64,000 bases of DNA from Thermodesulfobacteriaceae bacterium (GCA_015494065.1 WGCA01000054.1:33527-97526); one strand, 5' to 3'; shown: positions 33,289-42,842, counted from the stretch's first letter. Notes: a model not told the origin generated them from the sequence alone. Numbers and translations: made by a program.

Positions 33289-34794
33289 ATGAGTTTCGGT
33301 ACGATAAAGGGCAAGCTCTTTGGGATCGTGGTGGTGATGTTCCTGATAAGTCTCATCAATTGCGGCGTGATTTTTTTCTTTCTGCACAAAAACACCAAAG
33401 ACGCCCAGTTGGTAAACCTGGCCGGCCGGCAGAGGATGCTAACTCAGCAGATAACCAAGCAGGTCCTGGAAAAAGACTTTGCCGGGGTGCAAAAAAACAT
33501 CGCCCTTTTTGAAGAGAGCCTGAAAATCTTAAAAGAAGGGGACCCGGCCCTGGGGCTTAAACCGGTCAAGGACCCGGCCATCCTTGCCGAATGGGAAAAG
33601 CTTGCAAGCCTCTGGCGGGAATTTAAAAGGCACCTGGAGAAAGTGATAACTGGTCAGGGTACTGAAGAGAACTTGCGCTATCTCCTGGACCATAACCTTG
33701 AACTCCTGGCCCAGGCCAACGTGCTTACTAAAAAATTCGAAGAGTCGGCGGTAAAAGGACTTCACCAACTGAAGGCCATTCAGGTGGGTATCTTTGTCTT
33801 TACTCTTTTAGTGCTTTCATTCATCTGGTGGATGGCGCAGCACAAGATTATTCGGCCGGTGGAGACGGCGGTTAGCCTGGTGGCCCGGGTGGCCGAAGGT
33901 GATTTTACCGTAAAGTTTCCCGCGGCCGGTGACGATGAAATAGGCCGCCTCCTGAAGGCCTTTGAAGGCATGGTAGCCCGCCTGCGGGAGACCATCGGTA
34001 ACGTGGTAAAGACCTCACACCGGGTATATGAATCCTCCCAGGAGATTTACCGGGCCGGGGACGAGGTGGCTGCCACCGCCGGCCGTTTGGCCCAGGAAGG
34101 CCAGGAAGTGAAAGAGGCCGAAGAGGTAATTAGTGACAATATCAAGGCCGTTTCTTCCGCCTCCGAACAGATGGTAGAGGCCATCACGGAGATCTCCCGC
34201 AACACCTCTGAGGCGGCCAAGATCGCCAACGACGCCGTCATTAAGGCCCAGGAGACCAATGAAATCGTAAACAAACTCAGTGTTTCTTCAGAAGAGGTAG
34301 GGGAGGTAATAAACCTTATTCAGAACATAGCCGAGCAAACCAACCTGCTCGCCTTAAACGCGACCATTGAGGCGGCCCGGGCCGGTGAAGCCGGTAAGGG
34401 CTTTGCCGTGGTGGCCAACGAGGTCAAGGAGCTCTCCCGTCAGACCACCGAGGCCACGGAGAAGATCGCCCGCAAGATTCAGGCTATCCAGACCGACGCC
34501 AGGGCCTCGGTCTCTGCCATCGAAGAGATTACGGAGATCATCAGCCGCATAAACGATATTTCCAATCTGATCGCCAGCGCCGTTGAAGAACAGACCGCCA
34601 TGATGGGTGAGATCAGTCAGGCGGCCAATACCGCTACGGAGAGTTCGGAGGAGATCAAGGAAAAGATTGATAAGATGGTCCGGGCCATCGAAGATACCGC
34701 GGCCAAGGGAGAACACAGCCGGGAACTTTCCGAAGAGATGACCCGCCTAGCCACGAGGCTAAAAGAGTTGGCCTCCCGCTTCAAGTGTGAATAA
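33289..34794 (+). CDS. Methyl-accepting chemotaxis protein with PilJ/NarX-type sensor
   Basis: 501 residues. TM1 (about 10-30) is followed by a periplasmic four-helix sensor with [18 protein letters not shown] (the type IV pili MCP/NarX-like motif), TM2 (about 165-185), a HAMP domain and a long signalling coiled coil. The kinase-control tip is [31 protein letters not shown]. It would report a small extracellular ligand to a CheA kinase. Strong ribosome site GGAGGAGGGAG. The FNR-like box upstream suggests a redox-linked signal. No che genes are in the window. Confidence 0.93.
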   Translation: MSFGTIKGKLFGIVVVMFLISLINCGVIFFFLHKNTKDAQLVNLAGRQRMLTQQITKQVLEKDFAGVQKNIALFEESLKILKEGDPALGLKPVKDPAILAEWEKLASLWREFKRHLEKVITGQGTEENLRYLLDHNLELLAQANVLTKKFEESAVKGLHQLKAIQVGIFVFTLLVLSFIWWMAQHKIIRPVETAVSLVARVAEGDFTVKFPAAGDDEIGRLLKAFEGMVARLRETIGNVVKTSHRVYESSQEIYRAGDEVAATAGRLAQEGQEVKEAEEVISDNIKAVSSASEQMVEAITEISRNTSEAAKIANDAVIKAQETNEIVNKLSVSSEEVGEVINLIQNIAEQTNLLALNATIEAARAGEAGKGFAVVANEVKELSRQTTEATEKIARKIQAIQTDARASVSAIEEITEIISRINDISNLIASAVEEQTAMMGEISQAANTATESSEEIKEKIDKMVRAIEDTAAKGEHSRELSEEMTRLATRLKELASRFKCE

Positions 34795-34800
34795 TCCTTC

Positions 34801-34830
34801 TTTGGGCCGTCCCGCAAGGGGCGGCTCAAA
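34801..34830. terminator. Bidirectional hairpin between the chemoreceptor and ThiF-like genes
   Basis: A 13-bp stem (TTTGGGCCGTCCC with GGGGCGGCTCAAA, two G-U pairs) closed by a GCAA tetraloop lies between two convergent genes; the right arm overlaps the ThiF-like stop. T-rich sequence flanks the stem on the plus-strand side. Confidence 0.7.
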
Positions 34831-35746
34831 GCCCCAGCTTTTTCTTTAAATAATAGAATTTTAAGCGTTGTAAGGGGTGTTTGTTGCCCCCTTTCAAATA
34901 ACCCAGGTGAAACCGGTGCAGATAGAGGTCGTAGATGAGGTAATGGGGCGCGGGTTTAAGCCCTGGCCTTTTTAAGATGATGCGTACGGCTTCCATGGCT
35001 GCCAGGGCGCTGCACAGGTAACAGGCGATGACCGAGGCCGGCCCCTTACCCTCCTTCATGTTTATGCTTGAGAGGTCGAGGTATTTCAGAAAGAAGGGTT
35101 TGGGGGCCAGGCCCAGGGCGAATAGGAGGGCCTTTTCCTGAGGAGACATGTCGTCTTTGATGGCAAAGTATTCGCTAAAAGAGGGGCTTTTTTCCGGGTC
35201 AAAAACCAAAAGGGCGGCGCTGAAGGCCAGGGGCCCGGCGGTGACCACCGGGATCTTGAGCGTGCGGGCGGTGTCGTAGAGGAGCTTGCGGGCCTCAAGG
35301 GCAAAAAACTCGATCCCGTCCAGGACCACGTCTGCCCCCCCAAGAAAGGCCCTGGCGTTTTCCGGCGTGAGTCCTTCTTCATAAAATTCGATCTTTAAAA
35401 AGGGGTTGATCCGGAAGGCCTCCTCCAGCATCACCCGCCCCTTGGGCCGGCCCAGGGTGTCCACCCGGGCGCCATACTGGCGCGAAAGATTGCGGGGTTC
35501 AAAGACGTCAAACTCGGCAATCTTGAAGCGCCCCACCCCGCTGCGCACCAGGCTGATGAAATGGGTACCACCCACCCCACCAAGCCCCGGGATGGCGACC
35601 GTGGCCTGGCGGAGGCGTTCTTGCTCCGCCGGGGTGAAGAGCCCCTGCTGGGCAGAGAAGGCCTCTTGCCAGAAGGCCTCTTCGTCTTTAAGACGGAAAC
35701 GTAAGAGTTTTTGGCCCAGGGTGGACCTGCTAAGCAAAGACCACAT
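34826..35746 (-). CDS. ThiF/MoeB/HesA-type E1-like adenylyltransferase
   Basis: 306 residues. The Rossmann ATP-binding motif is IPGLGGVGGTHFISLVRSGVG with FKIAEFDVFEPRNLSRQYGA, and GADVVLDGIEFFALEARKLL follows. These are typical of E1-like enzymes that adenylate the C-terminal glycine of ubiquitin-like proteins or a tRNA carboxylate. The paired CxxC zinc motif of MoeB/ThiF is not evident, apart from CYLC near residue 245. No sulfur-carrier (ThiS/MoaD) gene is adjacent. The partner and pathway are unknown. The DUF429 gene is divergent from it, 44 bases away. Confidence 0.85.
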   Translation of the reverse strand: MWSLLSRSTLGQKLLRFRLKDEEAFWQEAFSAQQGLFTPAEQERLRQATVAIPGLGGVGGTHFISLVRSGVGRFKIAEFDVFEPRNLSRQYGARVDTLGRPKGRVMLEEAFRINPFLKIEFYEEGLTPENARAFLGGADVVLDGIEFFALEARKLLYDTARTLKIPVVTAGPLAFSAALLVFDPEKSPSFSEYFAIKDDMSPQEKALLFALGLAPKPFFLKYLDLSSINMKEGKGPASVIACYLCSALAAMEAVRIILKRPGLKPAPHYLIYDLYLHRFHLGYLKGGNKHPLQRLKFYYLKKKLGL

Positions 35747-35790
35747 GGAAAACTCCTTGGGGTTTATCTTTTTTATCGGCGGCTTGGGCG

Positions 35791-36486
35791 ATGAGTGAAG
35801 TGTTTCTTTTAGGGGTTGACGGGTGGCGCAAAGGGTGGCTAGGGGTGCTGGGCCGGTTTGAGCCGGAGAAAGGGAGGTGCTTGGGGGAAAAAATCAGGGT
35901 GGTTCCCCGGCTGGCTGAGCTTTTGGTCTTGGACGCTAAAGTGATAGCCATTGATATGCCCCTTGGTCTCCCTGAAGAATTTACCCCTAAAGGGAGGCTT
36001 TGTGACCAGCTGGCTCGTCGGCTCCTGGGTCCCCGAGCGGCTACCATCTTTACTCCACCGCCACGGCAGGCCTTCGGCTTTCAGGATTATCGCAAGCTCT
36101 ACCAGGCCGGTATTAAGATTTCTCGGCAGAGTTTTAACCTACTTGGCAAGATCAAAGAATTACGTTCCCTCCTTGAGTCTTCGGAGAAACTTCCGGTTTA
36201 TGAAACCCATCCCGAACTGGTCTTCTGGTCCCTTAACCGGGCCCCTCTCCCTTCCAAACACCGCCCGGAAGGGCTCAAGAAACGGCTTGAGCTCCTTCTT
36301 AAGACCGGACTTTTCAAAGATTTACCTTCTCGTTTGGACCAGGTCCCGACCACCTTGAAAGTGGATCTCCTTGACGCCTATGCCTGTCTGCTGGCGGCCA
36401 AACGCATCTTTGGTGGCGAAGCTAAGGTCTTACCCCCCAAGCCCCCTAAGGATCGCCGGGGGTTCCCTATGGCCATCTGGTTTTAA
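35791..36486 (+). CDS. DUF429 domain protein
   Basis: 231 residues with the DUF429 pattern: LLGVDGWRKGWLGVLG at the N-terminus, AIDMPLGLPE, RRLLGPRAATIFTPPPRQAF, SFNLLGKIKEL, VYETHPELVFWSLN and KHRPEGLKKRLELL. This RNase H-like (predicted nuclease) family has no settled function that I know of. Acidic residues D10 and D52 are consistent with metal binding. Its stop overlaps the stop of the convergent symporter gene by four bases. Confidence 0.85.
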   Translation: MSEVFLLGVDGWRKGWLGVLGRFEPEKGRCLGEKIRVVPRLAELLVLDAKVIAIDMPLGLPEEFTPKGRLCDQLARRLLGPRAATIFTPPPRQAFGFQDYRKLYQAGIKISRQSFNLLGKIKELRSLLESSEKLPVYETHPELVFWSLNRAPLPSKHRPEGLKKRLELLLKTGLFKDLPSRLDQVPTTLKVDLLDAYACLLAAKRIFGGEAKVLPPKPPKDRRGFPMAIWF

Positions 36487-37661
36487 GTGTAGCGGGCGAT
36501 AATACGGGCCCCGATCAGGTCTCCCCAGACGTTTACACTGGTGCGCAACATATCGAGAAAACGGTCCACCGCCAGGATCAGCCCGATTCCTTCAAGCGGC
36601 AACCCTACCGTTTGGAGTACCATAGTCATGGTGACCAGCCCGGCGCTGGGAATCCCCGCGGCCCCGATGGAGGCCAAAGTGGCGGTTAAGAAGATGAGTA
36701 TCTGCTGGCCCAGGGAAAGCGCCACCCCGCAGACGTTGGCGATAAACATGGCGGCCACCGCTTCGTAAAGGGCGGTGCCGTCCATGTTCACCGTGGCCCC
36801 GAGGGGCAGGACGAAGCCGGCTACTTTTTTGGGAATCCCGGCCTTTTCTTCCGCCACTTCGAGAGAAATGGGGAGGGTGGCGGCACTTGAGGCGGTGGAG
36901 AAGGCTACCAGGAGGGCCTCCCTTACTTTCAGAAAGAAGCGCCAGGGTTTTTCTCGGGTAAAGAGGAAAAGGAGCAGTGCGAGGGTGCCGGCGGCGTGGA
37001 GGAAAAGCCCTAGGACCACCGTCAATACGTAGGAAGAGAGCTCAAGGAGGGGGCTTAGGCCTTTTTGGGCCACCAGTTTGGCCACGATGGCAAAGACCCC
37101 GGCGGGGGTAAGATAGATGATCCAGCGGATGAGCACGATCAAGGCGTCGTTTAGGGCTTCAAAGAAGTCAAAGAGCAGACGTCGGCGTTCTTTGGGCAGG
37201 GAAAGCGTGGCCAGCCCGAAGGCCAAGGCAAAGAAGATAACGGGCAGGACCTCTCCTTCAGCGACACTCTTGACGGGATTTTGGGGAATGAGGCTGAGCA
37301 CCAGGTCGCTAAGGGTAAAGGTCTTAAGCGAGGGGGCCTCCCCTAGAAAGACGGCCTTAGCGCCGGGCCTTATCAGATTTACCAAGATGAGACCGGCTAT
37401 TACCGCCAGCGAAGTCGTGGCCAGGTAATAAATGAGGGTTTTGACCCCCAGGTTTTTGACCCGGGCGATGCTTCCTAGCCCCGAGACACTGGTATAGACG
37501 GAGGCCAGGATCAGGGGGGCGATGATCATCTTGAGGAGGCGCAGGAAGACGTCCCCGATAAGGCCTATTTTCAGGGCAAAAGCAGGCCAGTAAAGGCCGG
37601 TTAATATGGCCAAACCCAGGGCGAGGAGGGTCTGGTTCTCAACGCTTCTTAAAAAGCGCAT
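36483..37661 (-). CDS. Dicarboxylate/amino acid:cation symporter (DAACS family)
   Basis: 392 residues with about eight transmembrane helices. Two re-entrant hairpin signatures are visible: HP1 (FSTASSAATLPISLEVAEE) and HP2 (ASIGAAGIPSAGLVTM). The TM7 motif is NMDGTALYEAV. It imports glutamate, aspartate or C4-dicarboxylates with sodium or protons. The substrate cannot be fixed from sequence. It is a lone gene; the terminator of asr lies upstream. Confidence 0.93.
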   Translation of the reverse strand: MRFLRSVENQTLLALGLAILTGLYWPAFALKIGLIGDVFLRLLKMIIAPLILASVYTSVSGLGSIARVKNLGVKTLIYYLATTSLAVIAGLILVNLIRPGAKAVFLGEAPSLKTFTLSDLVLSLIPQNPVKSVAEGEVLPVIFFALAFGLATLSLPKERRRLLFDFFEALNDALIVLIRWIIYLTPAGVFAIVAKLVAQKGLSPLLELSSYVLTVVLGLFLHAAGTLALLLFLFTREKPWRFFLKVREALLVAFSTASSAATLPISLEVAEEKAGIPKKVAGFVLPLGATVNMDGTALYEAVAAMFIANVCGVALSLGQQILIFLTATLASIGAAGIPSAGLVTMTMVLQTVGLPLEGIGLILAVDRFLDMLRTSVNVWGDLIGARIIARYT

Positions 37662-37685
37662 ACCTTGCCCTTAACACGCCGGCGG

Positions 37686-37717
37686 CCAAAAAGAAAGGAG
37701 GGCCATTAAGGCCCTCC
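37686..37717 (-). terminator. Rho-independent terminator of the asr operon
   Basis: An eight-bp stem GGAGGGCC with GGCCCTCC and loop ATTAA is followed on the minus strand by TTTCTTTTT. It lies 26 bases after the asr stop. Confidence 0.85.
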
Positions 37718-37742
37718 TCAATTGGTTGCGAACCAAAAGAGA

Positions 37743-38402
37743 TTAGCCGAGGATGGCTTTTTTGAATTCTTCAAACCCGGTGCGGTCGATGAGGCGGCCC
37801 AGACGGTCGGCCTTTTTGGCGTTTTCCTCGTAGAATTTGATGATTTTTTCAGCAATTTCTAGGGCTTCTTCGGTGGAGACGTTTTCAACCAAGGTCTGGG
37901 CCAGCCGCGGTCTGGAACCACCGCAACCTCCCACACGCACCGTCCAACCTTTGGGCTTGCCGATAAAACCCAAATCTTTGATGCAGGTTTCGGCACAATC
38001 GTTGATACAACCGGCCACTCCGATCTTAAATTTGGCCGGCAGGGGGTGGCCGTGGTAGCGCTTATCAAGCTCGGCTCCCAGGTTTAAAGAATCCTGTTGG
38101 CCGAGGCGGCAGAAGGTGGTGCCTGGGCAAACCTTGATGCTCCGGACACAGGCCCCCACCGCCGCGCCCGGGTCCACGCCCAGCTCCTGCCAGACGCGGT
38201 CGATATCTTCTTCCTTGAGTCCTACCAGGGCTATCCGGTCGGCACTGGTGAGTTTCATGGCCTTAACGCCGTATTTTTCGGCGATGTCTGCTATCTTGCG
38301 CAGAAACTCCGGCGTCACCACCCCTAAAGGAACGTGGGGCACGATGGCGTAGGTTTCTTTGTCACGTTGCAGGACTGCTCCTTTCTCACCGTCTTTCAAC
38401 AT
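37743..38402 (-). CDS. asr: Low-molecular-weight (assimilatory-type) sulfite reductase
   Basis: 219 residues, closely matching the pattern of the small monomeric sulfite reductase of Desulfovibrio (about 218): GAVLQRDKETYAIVPHVPLG, VKAMKLTSADRIALVG, VCPGTTFCRLGQQDSL and GCINDCAETCIKD. Ligands for the coupled sirohaem-4Fe-4S centre are Cys92-x5-Cys98 and Cys132-x3-Cys136. It reduces sulfite to sulfide by six electrons; nitrite is an alternative substrate. It lies 11 bases downstream of an Rrf2-type regulator gene, in one operon, with a terminator after it. Confidence 0.93.
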   Translation of the reverse strand: MLKDGEKGAVLQRDKETYAIVPHVPLGVVTPEFLRKIADIAEKYGVKAMKLTSADRIALVGLKEEDIDRVWQELGVDPGAAVGACVRSIKVCPGTTFCRLGQQDSLNLGAELDKRYHGHPLPAKFKIGVAGCINDCAETCIKDLGFIGKPKGWTVRVGGCGGSRPRLAQTLVENVSTEEALEIAEKIIKFYEENAKKADRLGRLIDRTGFEEFKKAILG

Positions 38403-38413
38403 GTTCTACCTCC

Positions 38414-38830
38414 TTAAGTTAGTATATTTTGGGCGTCTTTTAGGGTTGTTTGGGAAAAATGTTCTTTTACCAGCCGGTTTACGTCCTCCAGTAAATTGCC
38501 AAGCAGGCATCTTTCCCCGTCGCATAAGGGCTCTTTAAAGAGACAGCGCTGGTATTTGAGGGGGCCGTGGATCACCTCAAAGATCTCAAGGAGGGTGATC
38601 TCTTCTGGTTTTTTGGCCAGCTGGTACCCCCCTTTGGGCCCCCTGGTGGCTTTAAGCAGCCCGGCCCGGGCCAGGGCCTGGAGCACCTTGGAGAGGTGGG
38701 CTTCAGAAGCCCTGAGACGACGGGCAATCTCCTTAACCCGTTTAGGGGTGTCCGGGGTACTGGAGAGATACGCCATGGCGTGTAACCCCAACGAAAGTGC
38801 CTCTGAAATCCTTAGTATGCTGTCGGCCAT
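38414..38830 (-). CDS. Rrf2 family transcriptional regulator
   Basis: 138 residues. The winged HTH has TPKRVKEIARRLRASEAHLSKVLQ and a wing with RGPKGGYQLAKKPEEITL. Three cysteines (Cys96, Cys103, Cys108) sit where Rrf2/IscR/NsrR proteins bind an iron-sulfur cluster. It likely senses Fe-S status, NO or sulfur supply and controls the downstream sulfite reductase. The second of two adjacent ATGs (38830) is preferred: AAGGA is seven bases upstream of it and only four from the first. A palindrome in its own promoter points to autoregulation. Confidence 0.9.
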   Translation of the reverse strand: MADSILRISEALSLGLHAMAYLSSTPDTPKRVKEIARRLRASEAHLSKVLQALARAGLLKATRGPKGGYQLAKKPEEITLLEIFEVIHGPLKYQRCLFKEPLCDGERCLLGNLLEDVNRLVKEHFSQTTLKDAQNILT

Positions 38831-38859
38831 CATCTGATCCTTAAAGTATTTTGGTGTTT

Positions 38860-38886
38860 AAATATCACAATATTTTAAAATGTCAA
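38860..38886 (-). promoter_or_regulatory. Promoter with Rrf2-type palindromic operator for the Rrf2-asr operon
   Basis: On the minus strand TTGACA (38886-38881) is a perfect -35 box. Between it and the expected -10 lies the perfect palindrome AAATAT-TGTG-ATATTT (38875-38860). A -10 is less clear (TATTTA or TTTAAA at 16-18 bases). The position of the palindrome fits repression by the adjacent Rrf2 protein. Confidence 0.65.
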
Positions 38887-38973
38887 GAACCATTTTAAAT
38901 TTGAAGTTTGATCAAAGTGGGGTTAAAAAGGGGCCGAAATTATCAACCAAAAGTATTTTAGGAGCTTGCTAAA

Positions 38974-39013
38974 GGAATCGTTTCCCTTTTTAGACCGAAA
39001 AAGAACGGATCCT
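38974..39013. repeat. REP-like hairpin after plsY
   Basis: An imperfect inverted repeat: GGAATCGTTTCCCTTTTT, a loop AGACCG, then AAAAAGAACGGATCC. It has the same GAACGGATC core and T-run/A-run layout as the hairpins at 22742 and 29281. It lies just downstream of the plsY stop and upstream of the Rrf2 promoter. Confidence 0.8.
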
Positions 39014-39019
39014 GAGATA

Positions 39020-39619
39020 TCAGGTTTTTTTCCAGCTCTTTTCTTCGCCGCGCAGCAAGCGCTTGATGTTGTCCTTGTGTTTTAGCCAGATGAGGAGGGC
39101 CATGACCACCGCGGTGGCCTCATAAACTGGGGCGGGGCAGAAAAGGCGGATGAGGAAGGGCATGAGGGCGGAAGCCAGGAGAGACCCTACCGATACAAAG
39201 CCCGATATCTTGACCGCCAGGACGAAGGCGACCAGGGCCAGGCCCAGGGCCTTGGGACAGAGGACCAAAAATACCCCGGTGGCGGTGGCTACCCCTTTCC
39301 CGCCCCTGAATTTGAGGTAGACCGGGAACAGGTGCCCCAGGAAGGCGCAAAAACCAGCCCCTGCCACCAAGAGATCCTTTTGGGGGTGGTCTTTAAAGAG
39401 GCTTAAGGCCGCGAGCATGGGAAGGATCCCCTTGCCCATGTCCCCCAGGAGGGTAACCAGGCCCCATTTTTTCCCGAGGAGTCTGGCCACGTTGGTGGCC
39501 CCCAGGTTCCGGCTCCCGTGCTGGCGGGGATCAAGACCAAAGGGTTTGGCCACCAGAAGGGCCGTGGGTACCGAGCCTAAAAGATAGGCCAGTAGAAACA
39601 GGAGATAGGCTTTTTCCAT
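39020..39619 (-). CDS. plsY: Acyl-phosphate:glycerol-3-phosphate acyltransferase PlsY
   Basis: 199 residues with five transmembrane helices. Conserved motifs are LGSVPTALLVAKPFG plus DPRQHGSRNLGATNVARLLG, and FLGHLFPVYLKFRGGKGVATATG. It makes lysophosphatidic acid, the first step of phospholipid synthesis, at the inner membrane. It is divergent from the EF-G gene across about 50 bases. Confidence 0.95.
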   Translation of the reverse strand: MEKAYLLFLLAYLLGSVPTALLVAKPFGLDPRQHGSRNLGATNVARLLGKKWGLVTLLGDMGKGILPMLAALSLFKDHPQKDLLVAGAGFCAFLGHLFPVYLKFRGGKGVATATGVFLVLCPKALGLALVAFVLAVKISGFVSVGSLLASALMPFLIRLFCPAPVYEATAVVMALLIWLKHKDNIKRLLRGEEKSWKKT

Positions 39620-39668
39620 GGGCGGCCTCCTCTTGCCAGCTAAGGGCTCACAAAGGTAATATCCTCAC

Positions 39669-41717
39669 ATGGCCGGGGAGGCAAGGATTAAAAAGATAAG
39701 GAACATCGGGATCATAGCCCACATAGACGCGGGCAAGACCACCCTTACCGAACGTATCCTCTACTACACCGGCAAAATTCACCGCATCGGGGAGGTACAT
39801 GAGGGGCAGGCCACCATGGATTATCTCCCCGAAGAGCAGGAAAGGGGGATCACCATCACTTCGGCCTGCACCACCTGCTACTGGAAGGGACACGAGATCC
39901 ACCTCATCGATACCCCGGGCCACGTGGATTTTACCATCGAAGTGGAACGGAGTTTGCGGGTGCTCGACGGGGCCGTGGGCGTTTTTTGCGCCGTAGGCGG
40001 GGTGGAACCCCAGTCTGAAACCGTGTGGCACCAGGCTGAACGTTTTCGGGTCCCCAAAATGGCCTTTGTCAACAAGATGGACCGGATAGGGGCCGATTTT
40101 TGGGGTACCGTCCGGCAAATGAAGGAAAAGTTGGGGGCCAGACCCGTAATCCTGACCATGCCCTACGGGGCCGAACAGGATTTCAAGGGCGTGGTGGACG
40201 TGGTAAAAGAAAAACTCATCCTCTGGGACGAGGCCTCCCTGGGGGAAAAGTATTCTTACCACCCGGTCCCTACAGAGATAAAAGAAGAAGTGGCCCGGGT
40301 GCGACGTGAACTTTTGGAAACTATTGCCGAGCTCGAAGAAGAGGCCCTGGAAAAGTATCTTTCCGACGAGCCCTTTACCGAAGAAGAAATACACGCCTTG
40401 ATACGCAAGGGGACCCTTTCCCTTGAGATCGTACCGGTCTTTTGCGGTTCAGCCCTGAAAAATAAGGGCATCCAGCCGGTGCTTGACGGGATCGTACGTT
40501 ACCTTCCCTCGCCCCTGGACGTGCCTCCGGTCAAAGGGATAAACCCTGAGACCGGCAAAGAGGAGACCAGGTTTCCTGATGAGCGCGAGCCCCTTACGGC
40601 CCTGGCCTTTAAGGTACAGATGTTTGAGGGGCGTAAGATGGTCTATTTGCGGCTCTACGCCGGGGTACTTGAGGTGGGAAAGACCGTCTTAAACGCCACC
40701 CAAAAAAAGAAGGAGAAGGTGGCCCGTCTCTTCCTCATGCACGCCAACAAACGCACCCGTCTGGAACGGGCCGGGGCCGGGGATATCGTGGCAGCCATGG
40801 GGCTTAAACACACCGTCACCGGAGACACCCTGACCGACCCGGACCATCCCTTGGTCCTGGAACCCATCGGGGCCTACGAACCGGTTATCTCCGTGGCGGT
40901 AGAGCCCCGCAGCCGGGCTGAGGAAGAAAAGGTCGAGGAGGCCCTCCAGAAAATAGCCCAGGAAGACCCTACTTTCCGGGTCAAAATTGATCCGGACACC
41001 GGCCAGCGGCTCATCTCCGGGATGGGGGAACTCCACCTGGAAGTGATCCTCAACCGCCTGAAGCGGGAATTCGGGCTTGAGCTGCTGGTGGGACGGCCCC
41101 AGGTGGTCCATCGCGAAACCATCACCCAAGAAGCCCAGGTAACAGAAAGATTCGACCAGGTGGTGGGAGAAGAACATCTCCGGGCCACGGCCACCGTGGC
41201 GGTCCGTCCCCGGCCCAGAGGGGCGGGTAATCGGGTGGAGTTACGCCTCCCTGAAGGAAGCCTCTCTCCGGAGCAGGAAAGGGCCCTGGCTGACACCCTG
41301 GAGAAGGCCCTTTCCGCTGCCGGTCCCCTGGGCTACCCTGTAGTAGATGTGGAGGTACACCTGCTTGGTCTTTCCTTCAACGGTGGAGGGTTTCAGGAGA
41401 TGGCGGCCCGGGCCGCCGCGGTGAAAGCTCTCCAGGAGGCCCTGAAAAAGGCCTCTCCCATCCTGCTTGAGCCCATCATGGAGATAGAAGTCGTCACCCC
41501 TTCAGAGTTTTTAGGGGAAGTGATAAGCGATCTTAACCAGCGTCAAGGGCACGTGGTAGGGATCGAGGCCCGGGGTCCGGTCCAGGTGGTGCGGGCCGAA
41601 GTCCCCTTGGCCCAGATGTTTGGGTATTCCACCGACCTGCGTTCCGCCACCCAGGGCAGGGCGAGTTTTATCATGCGTTTTGCCCGCTTTGATCTCCCCG
41701 AAAGCCTTAAAAAATGA
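39669..41717 (+). CDS. Elongation factor G-type translational GTPase
   Basis: 682 residues. G1 is [10 protein letters not shown]2 lies in the [11 protein letters not shown] switch I, G3 is [10 protein letters not shown]4 is NKMDR and G5 lies near CGSALKNKG. The EF-G domains II-V follow ([21 protein letters not shown], and [23 protein letters not shown] at the end). It drives translocation of the ribosome. Standing alone, away from rpsL-rpsG-tuf, it may be a second EF-G (FusA2-like) copy; the window cannot show whether another exists. Confidence 0.9.
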   Translation: MAGEARIKKIRNIGIIAHIDAGKTTLTERILYYTGKIHRIGEVHEGQATMDYLPEEQERGITITSACTTCYWKGHEIHLIDTPGHVDFTIEVERSLRVLDGAVGVFCAVGGVEPQSETVWHQAERFRVPKMAFVNKMDRIGADFWGTVRQMKEKLGARPVILTMPYGAEQDFKGVVDVVKEKLILWDEASLGEKYSYHPVPTEIKEEVARVRRELLETIAELEEEALEKYLSDEPFTEEEIHALIRKGTLSLEIVPVFCGSALKNKGIQPVLDGIVRYLPSPLDVPPVKGINPETGKEETRFPDEREPLTALAFKVQMFEGRKMVYLRLYAGVLEVGKTVLNATQKKKEKVARLFLMHANKRTRLERAGAGDIVAAMGLKHTVTGDTLTDPDHPLVLEPIGAYEPVISVAVEPRSRAEEEKVEEALQKIAQEDPTFRVKIDPDTGQRLISGMGELHLEVILNRLKREFGLELLVGRPQVVHRETITQEAQVTERFDQVVGEEHLRATATVAVRPRPRGAGNRVELRLPEGSLSPEQERALADTLEKALSAAGPLGYPVVDVEVHLLGLSFNGGGFQEMAARAAAVKALQEALKKASPILLEPIMEIEVVTPSEFLGEVISDLNQRQGHVVGIEARGPVQVVRAEVPLAQMFGYSTDLRSATQGRASFIMRFARFDLPESLKK

Positions 41718-41771
41718 AGCGCTTTCTCGTTTTTAAGCCCCGGAATTTGGGTTAAATTTAGCCTTAGAAAG

Positions 41772-42842
41772 ATGAGACTCTACCACTTAGCTGATCTCCA
41801 TTTAGGGGTTGATCCTCCAGGGTTAGGACGAGAGCTTTACCGCAGGCTGGTTTTTGAAAAGTTGACCGAAGTAATCGAGGAGGCCCGGCGGGAGGCGGTA
41901 AAATTTATTGTCTTTGCCGGAGACACTTTTGATTCCAACGCCCTGGCCACTTCTACCGTGCTTTCTTTCCTCAGGCTTTTGGCCGAGGCCCGGGAAATCA
42001 ATTTCATCTTTATTCCCGGGGGCGGTGGCGATTTTTACGGGGAGGTGAGCGGCCACGACGCTTACGGACCTGATTCCCTTTACCGCCGGCTGGAAGTACG
42101 CTCTTTTTGGGAGCGGGCCGGAAACCTCCATCTCTTGACCCCGGAAGCCCCAAGCCTCGTCTTTCCGGAAGAAAAGGTGGCCTTTTACGGGGGTTTTTTT
42201 GACTATCCCCGGGCGGCGCTTTGCGAGGAGGCCGCTTACCACGTGGCGGTGCTGCATGGGGCCTTTGGGGAAAGAGTGGAATTCGGGGAGAGGCCTTTAA
42301 GCAGCCCCCAGCTAGCCAGATATGATTATCTGGCCCTGGGCCATTACCACCGGTTTCGTAAAATAGGCCCGAAAGCCGCTTACGCCGGGGCCTTTCTACA
42401 ATTTGAATTTTTGCCCCACCAGGACGCCACCAGCGGCTACGTGGTGGTGGAGTTAAAACGGCCGGCCCCCCGGCTTACATATCGTGAGCTGGCAGACGCC
42501 CCGCGTTTTCTCCATCTCCAGGTCTTTGACGAAAACGATCTTGAAAGGCTAAAAAAGCTTGATTTCGAAAGGACTTTCGTAAAAATTACGGCCTATCTTG
42601 CCCCCCTGGAGACTCCCTTGCTGGAACTTAAAAAACAGTTACCAGACCGGCTCTTTCTGGCCGAGGGGGCCCGTACGGAACCGGAAAACCTTACCTTTTA
42701 CCAAATCCTTGAGCGGATCATCGCGGCCAAGGTCCCGGAACACTACCAGGCCGAAGTCAAGGAGTTGCTCCTGTACGGGCTTAAAATAAGCCCCCAGCGG
42801 ACCAAGATCGAAAAATTCCTGCAGGATAAGTACGGTCTTTGA
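41772..42842 (+). CDS. SbcD/YhaO-like metallophosphoesterase (DNA repair nuclease subunit)
   Basis: 356 residues. Metal-binding motifs of the Mre11/SbcD fold are visible: YHLADLHLG (D-x-H), FIVFAGDTFDS (GD), an N/H-type segment VAVLHGAFGE (GNH region altered) and ALGHYHRFRKIG (GHxH). With its downstream partner it forms a Mre11-Rad50-like complex that trims DNA ends or hairpins. A TGATG junction couples it to the next gene. The third motif (usually GNHD) appears to read GGGGDFYGE, so loop III is atypical. Confidence 0.85.
   Translation: MRLYHLADLHLGVDPPGLGRELYRRLVFEKLTEVIEEARREAVKFIVFAGDTFDSNALATSTVLSFLRLLAEAREINFIFIPGGGGDFYGEVSGHDAYGPDSLYRRLEVRSFWERAGNLHLLTPEAPSLVFPEEKVAFYGGFFDYPRAALCEEAAYHVAVLHGAFGERVEFGERPLSSPQLARYDYLALGHYHRFRKIGPKAAYAGAFLQFEFLPHQDATSGYVVVELKRPAPRLTYRELADAPRFLHLQVFDENDLERLKKLDFERTFVKITAYLAPLETPLLELKKQLPDRLFLAEGARTEPENLTFYQILERIIAAKVPEHYQAEVKELLLYGLKISPQRTKIEKFLQDKYGL

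Noticed and set aside
39648..40394. 248-codon frame antisense to the EF-G gene
   Set aside because: Shadow of a well-conserved gene on the plus strand.
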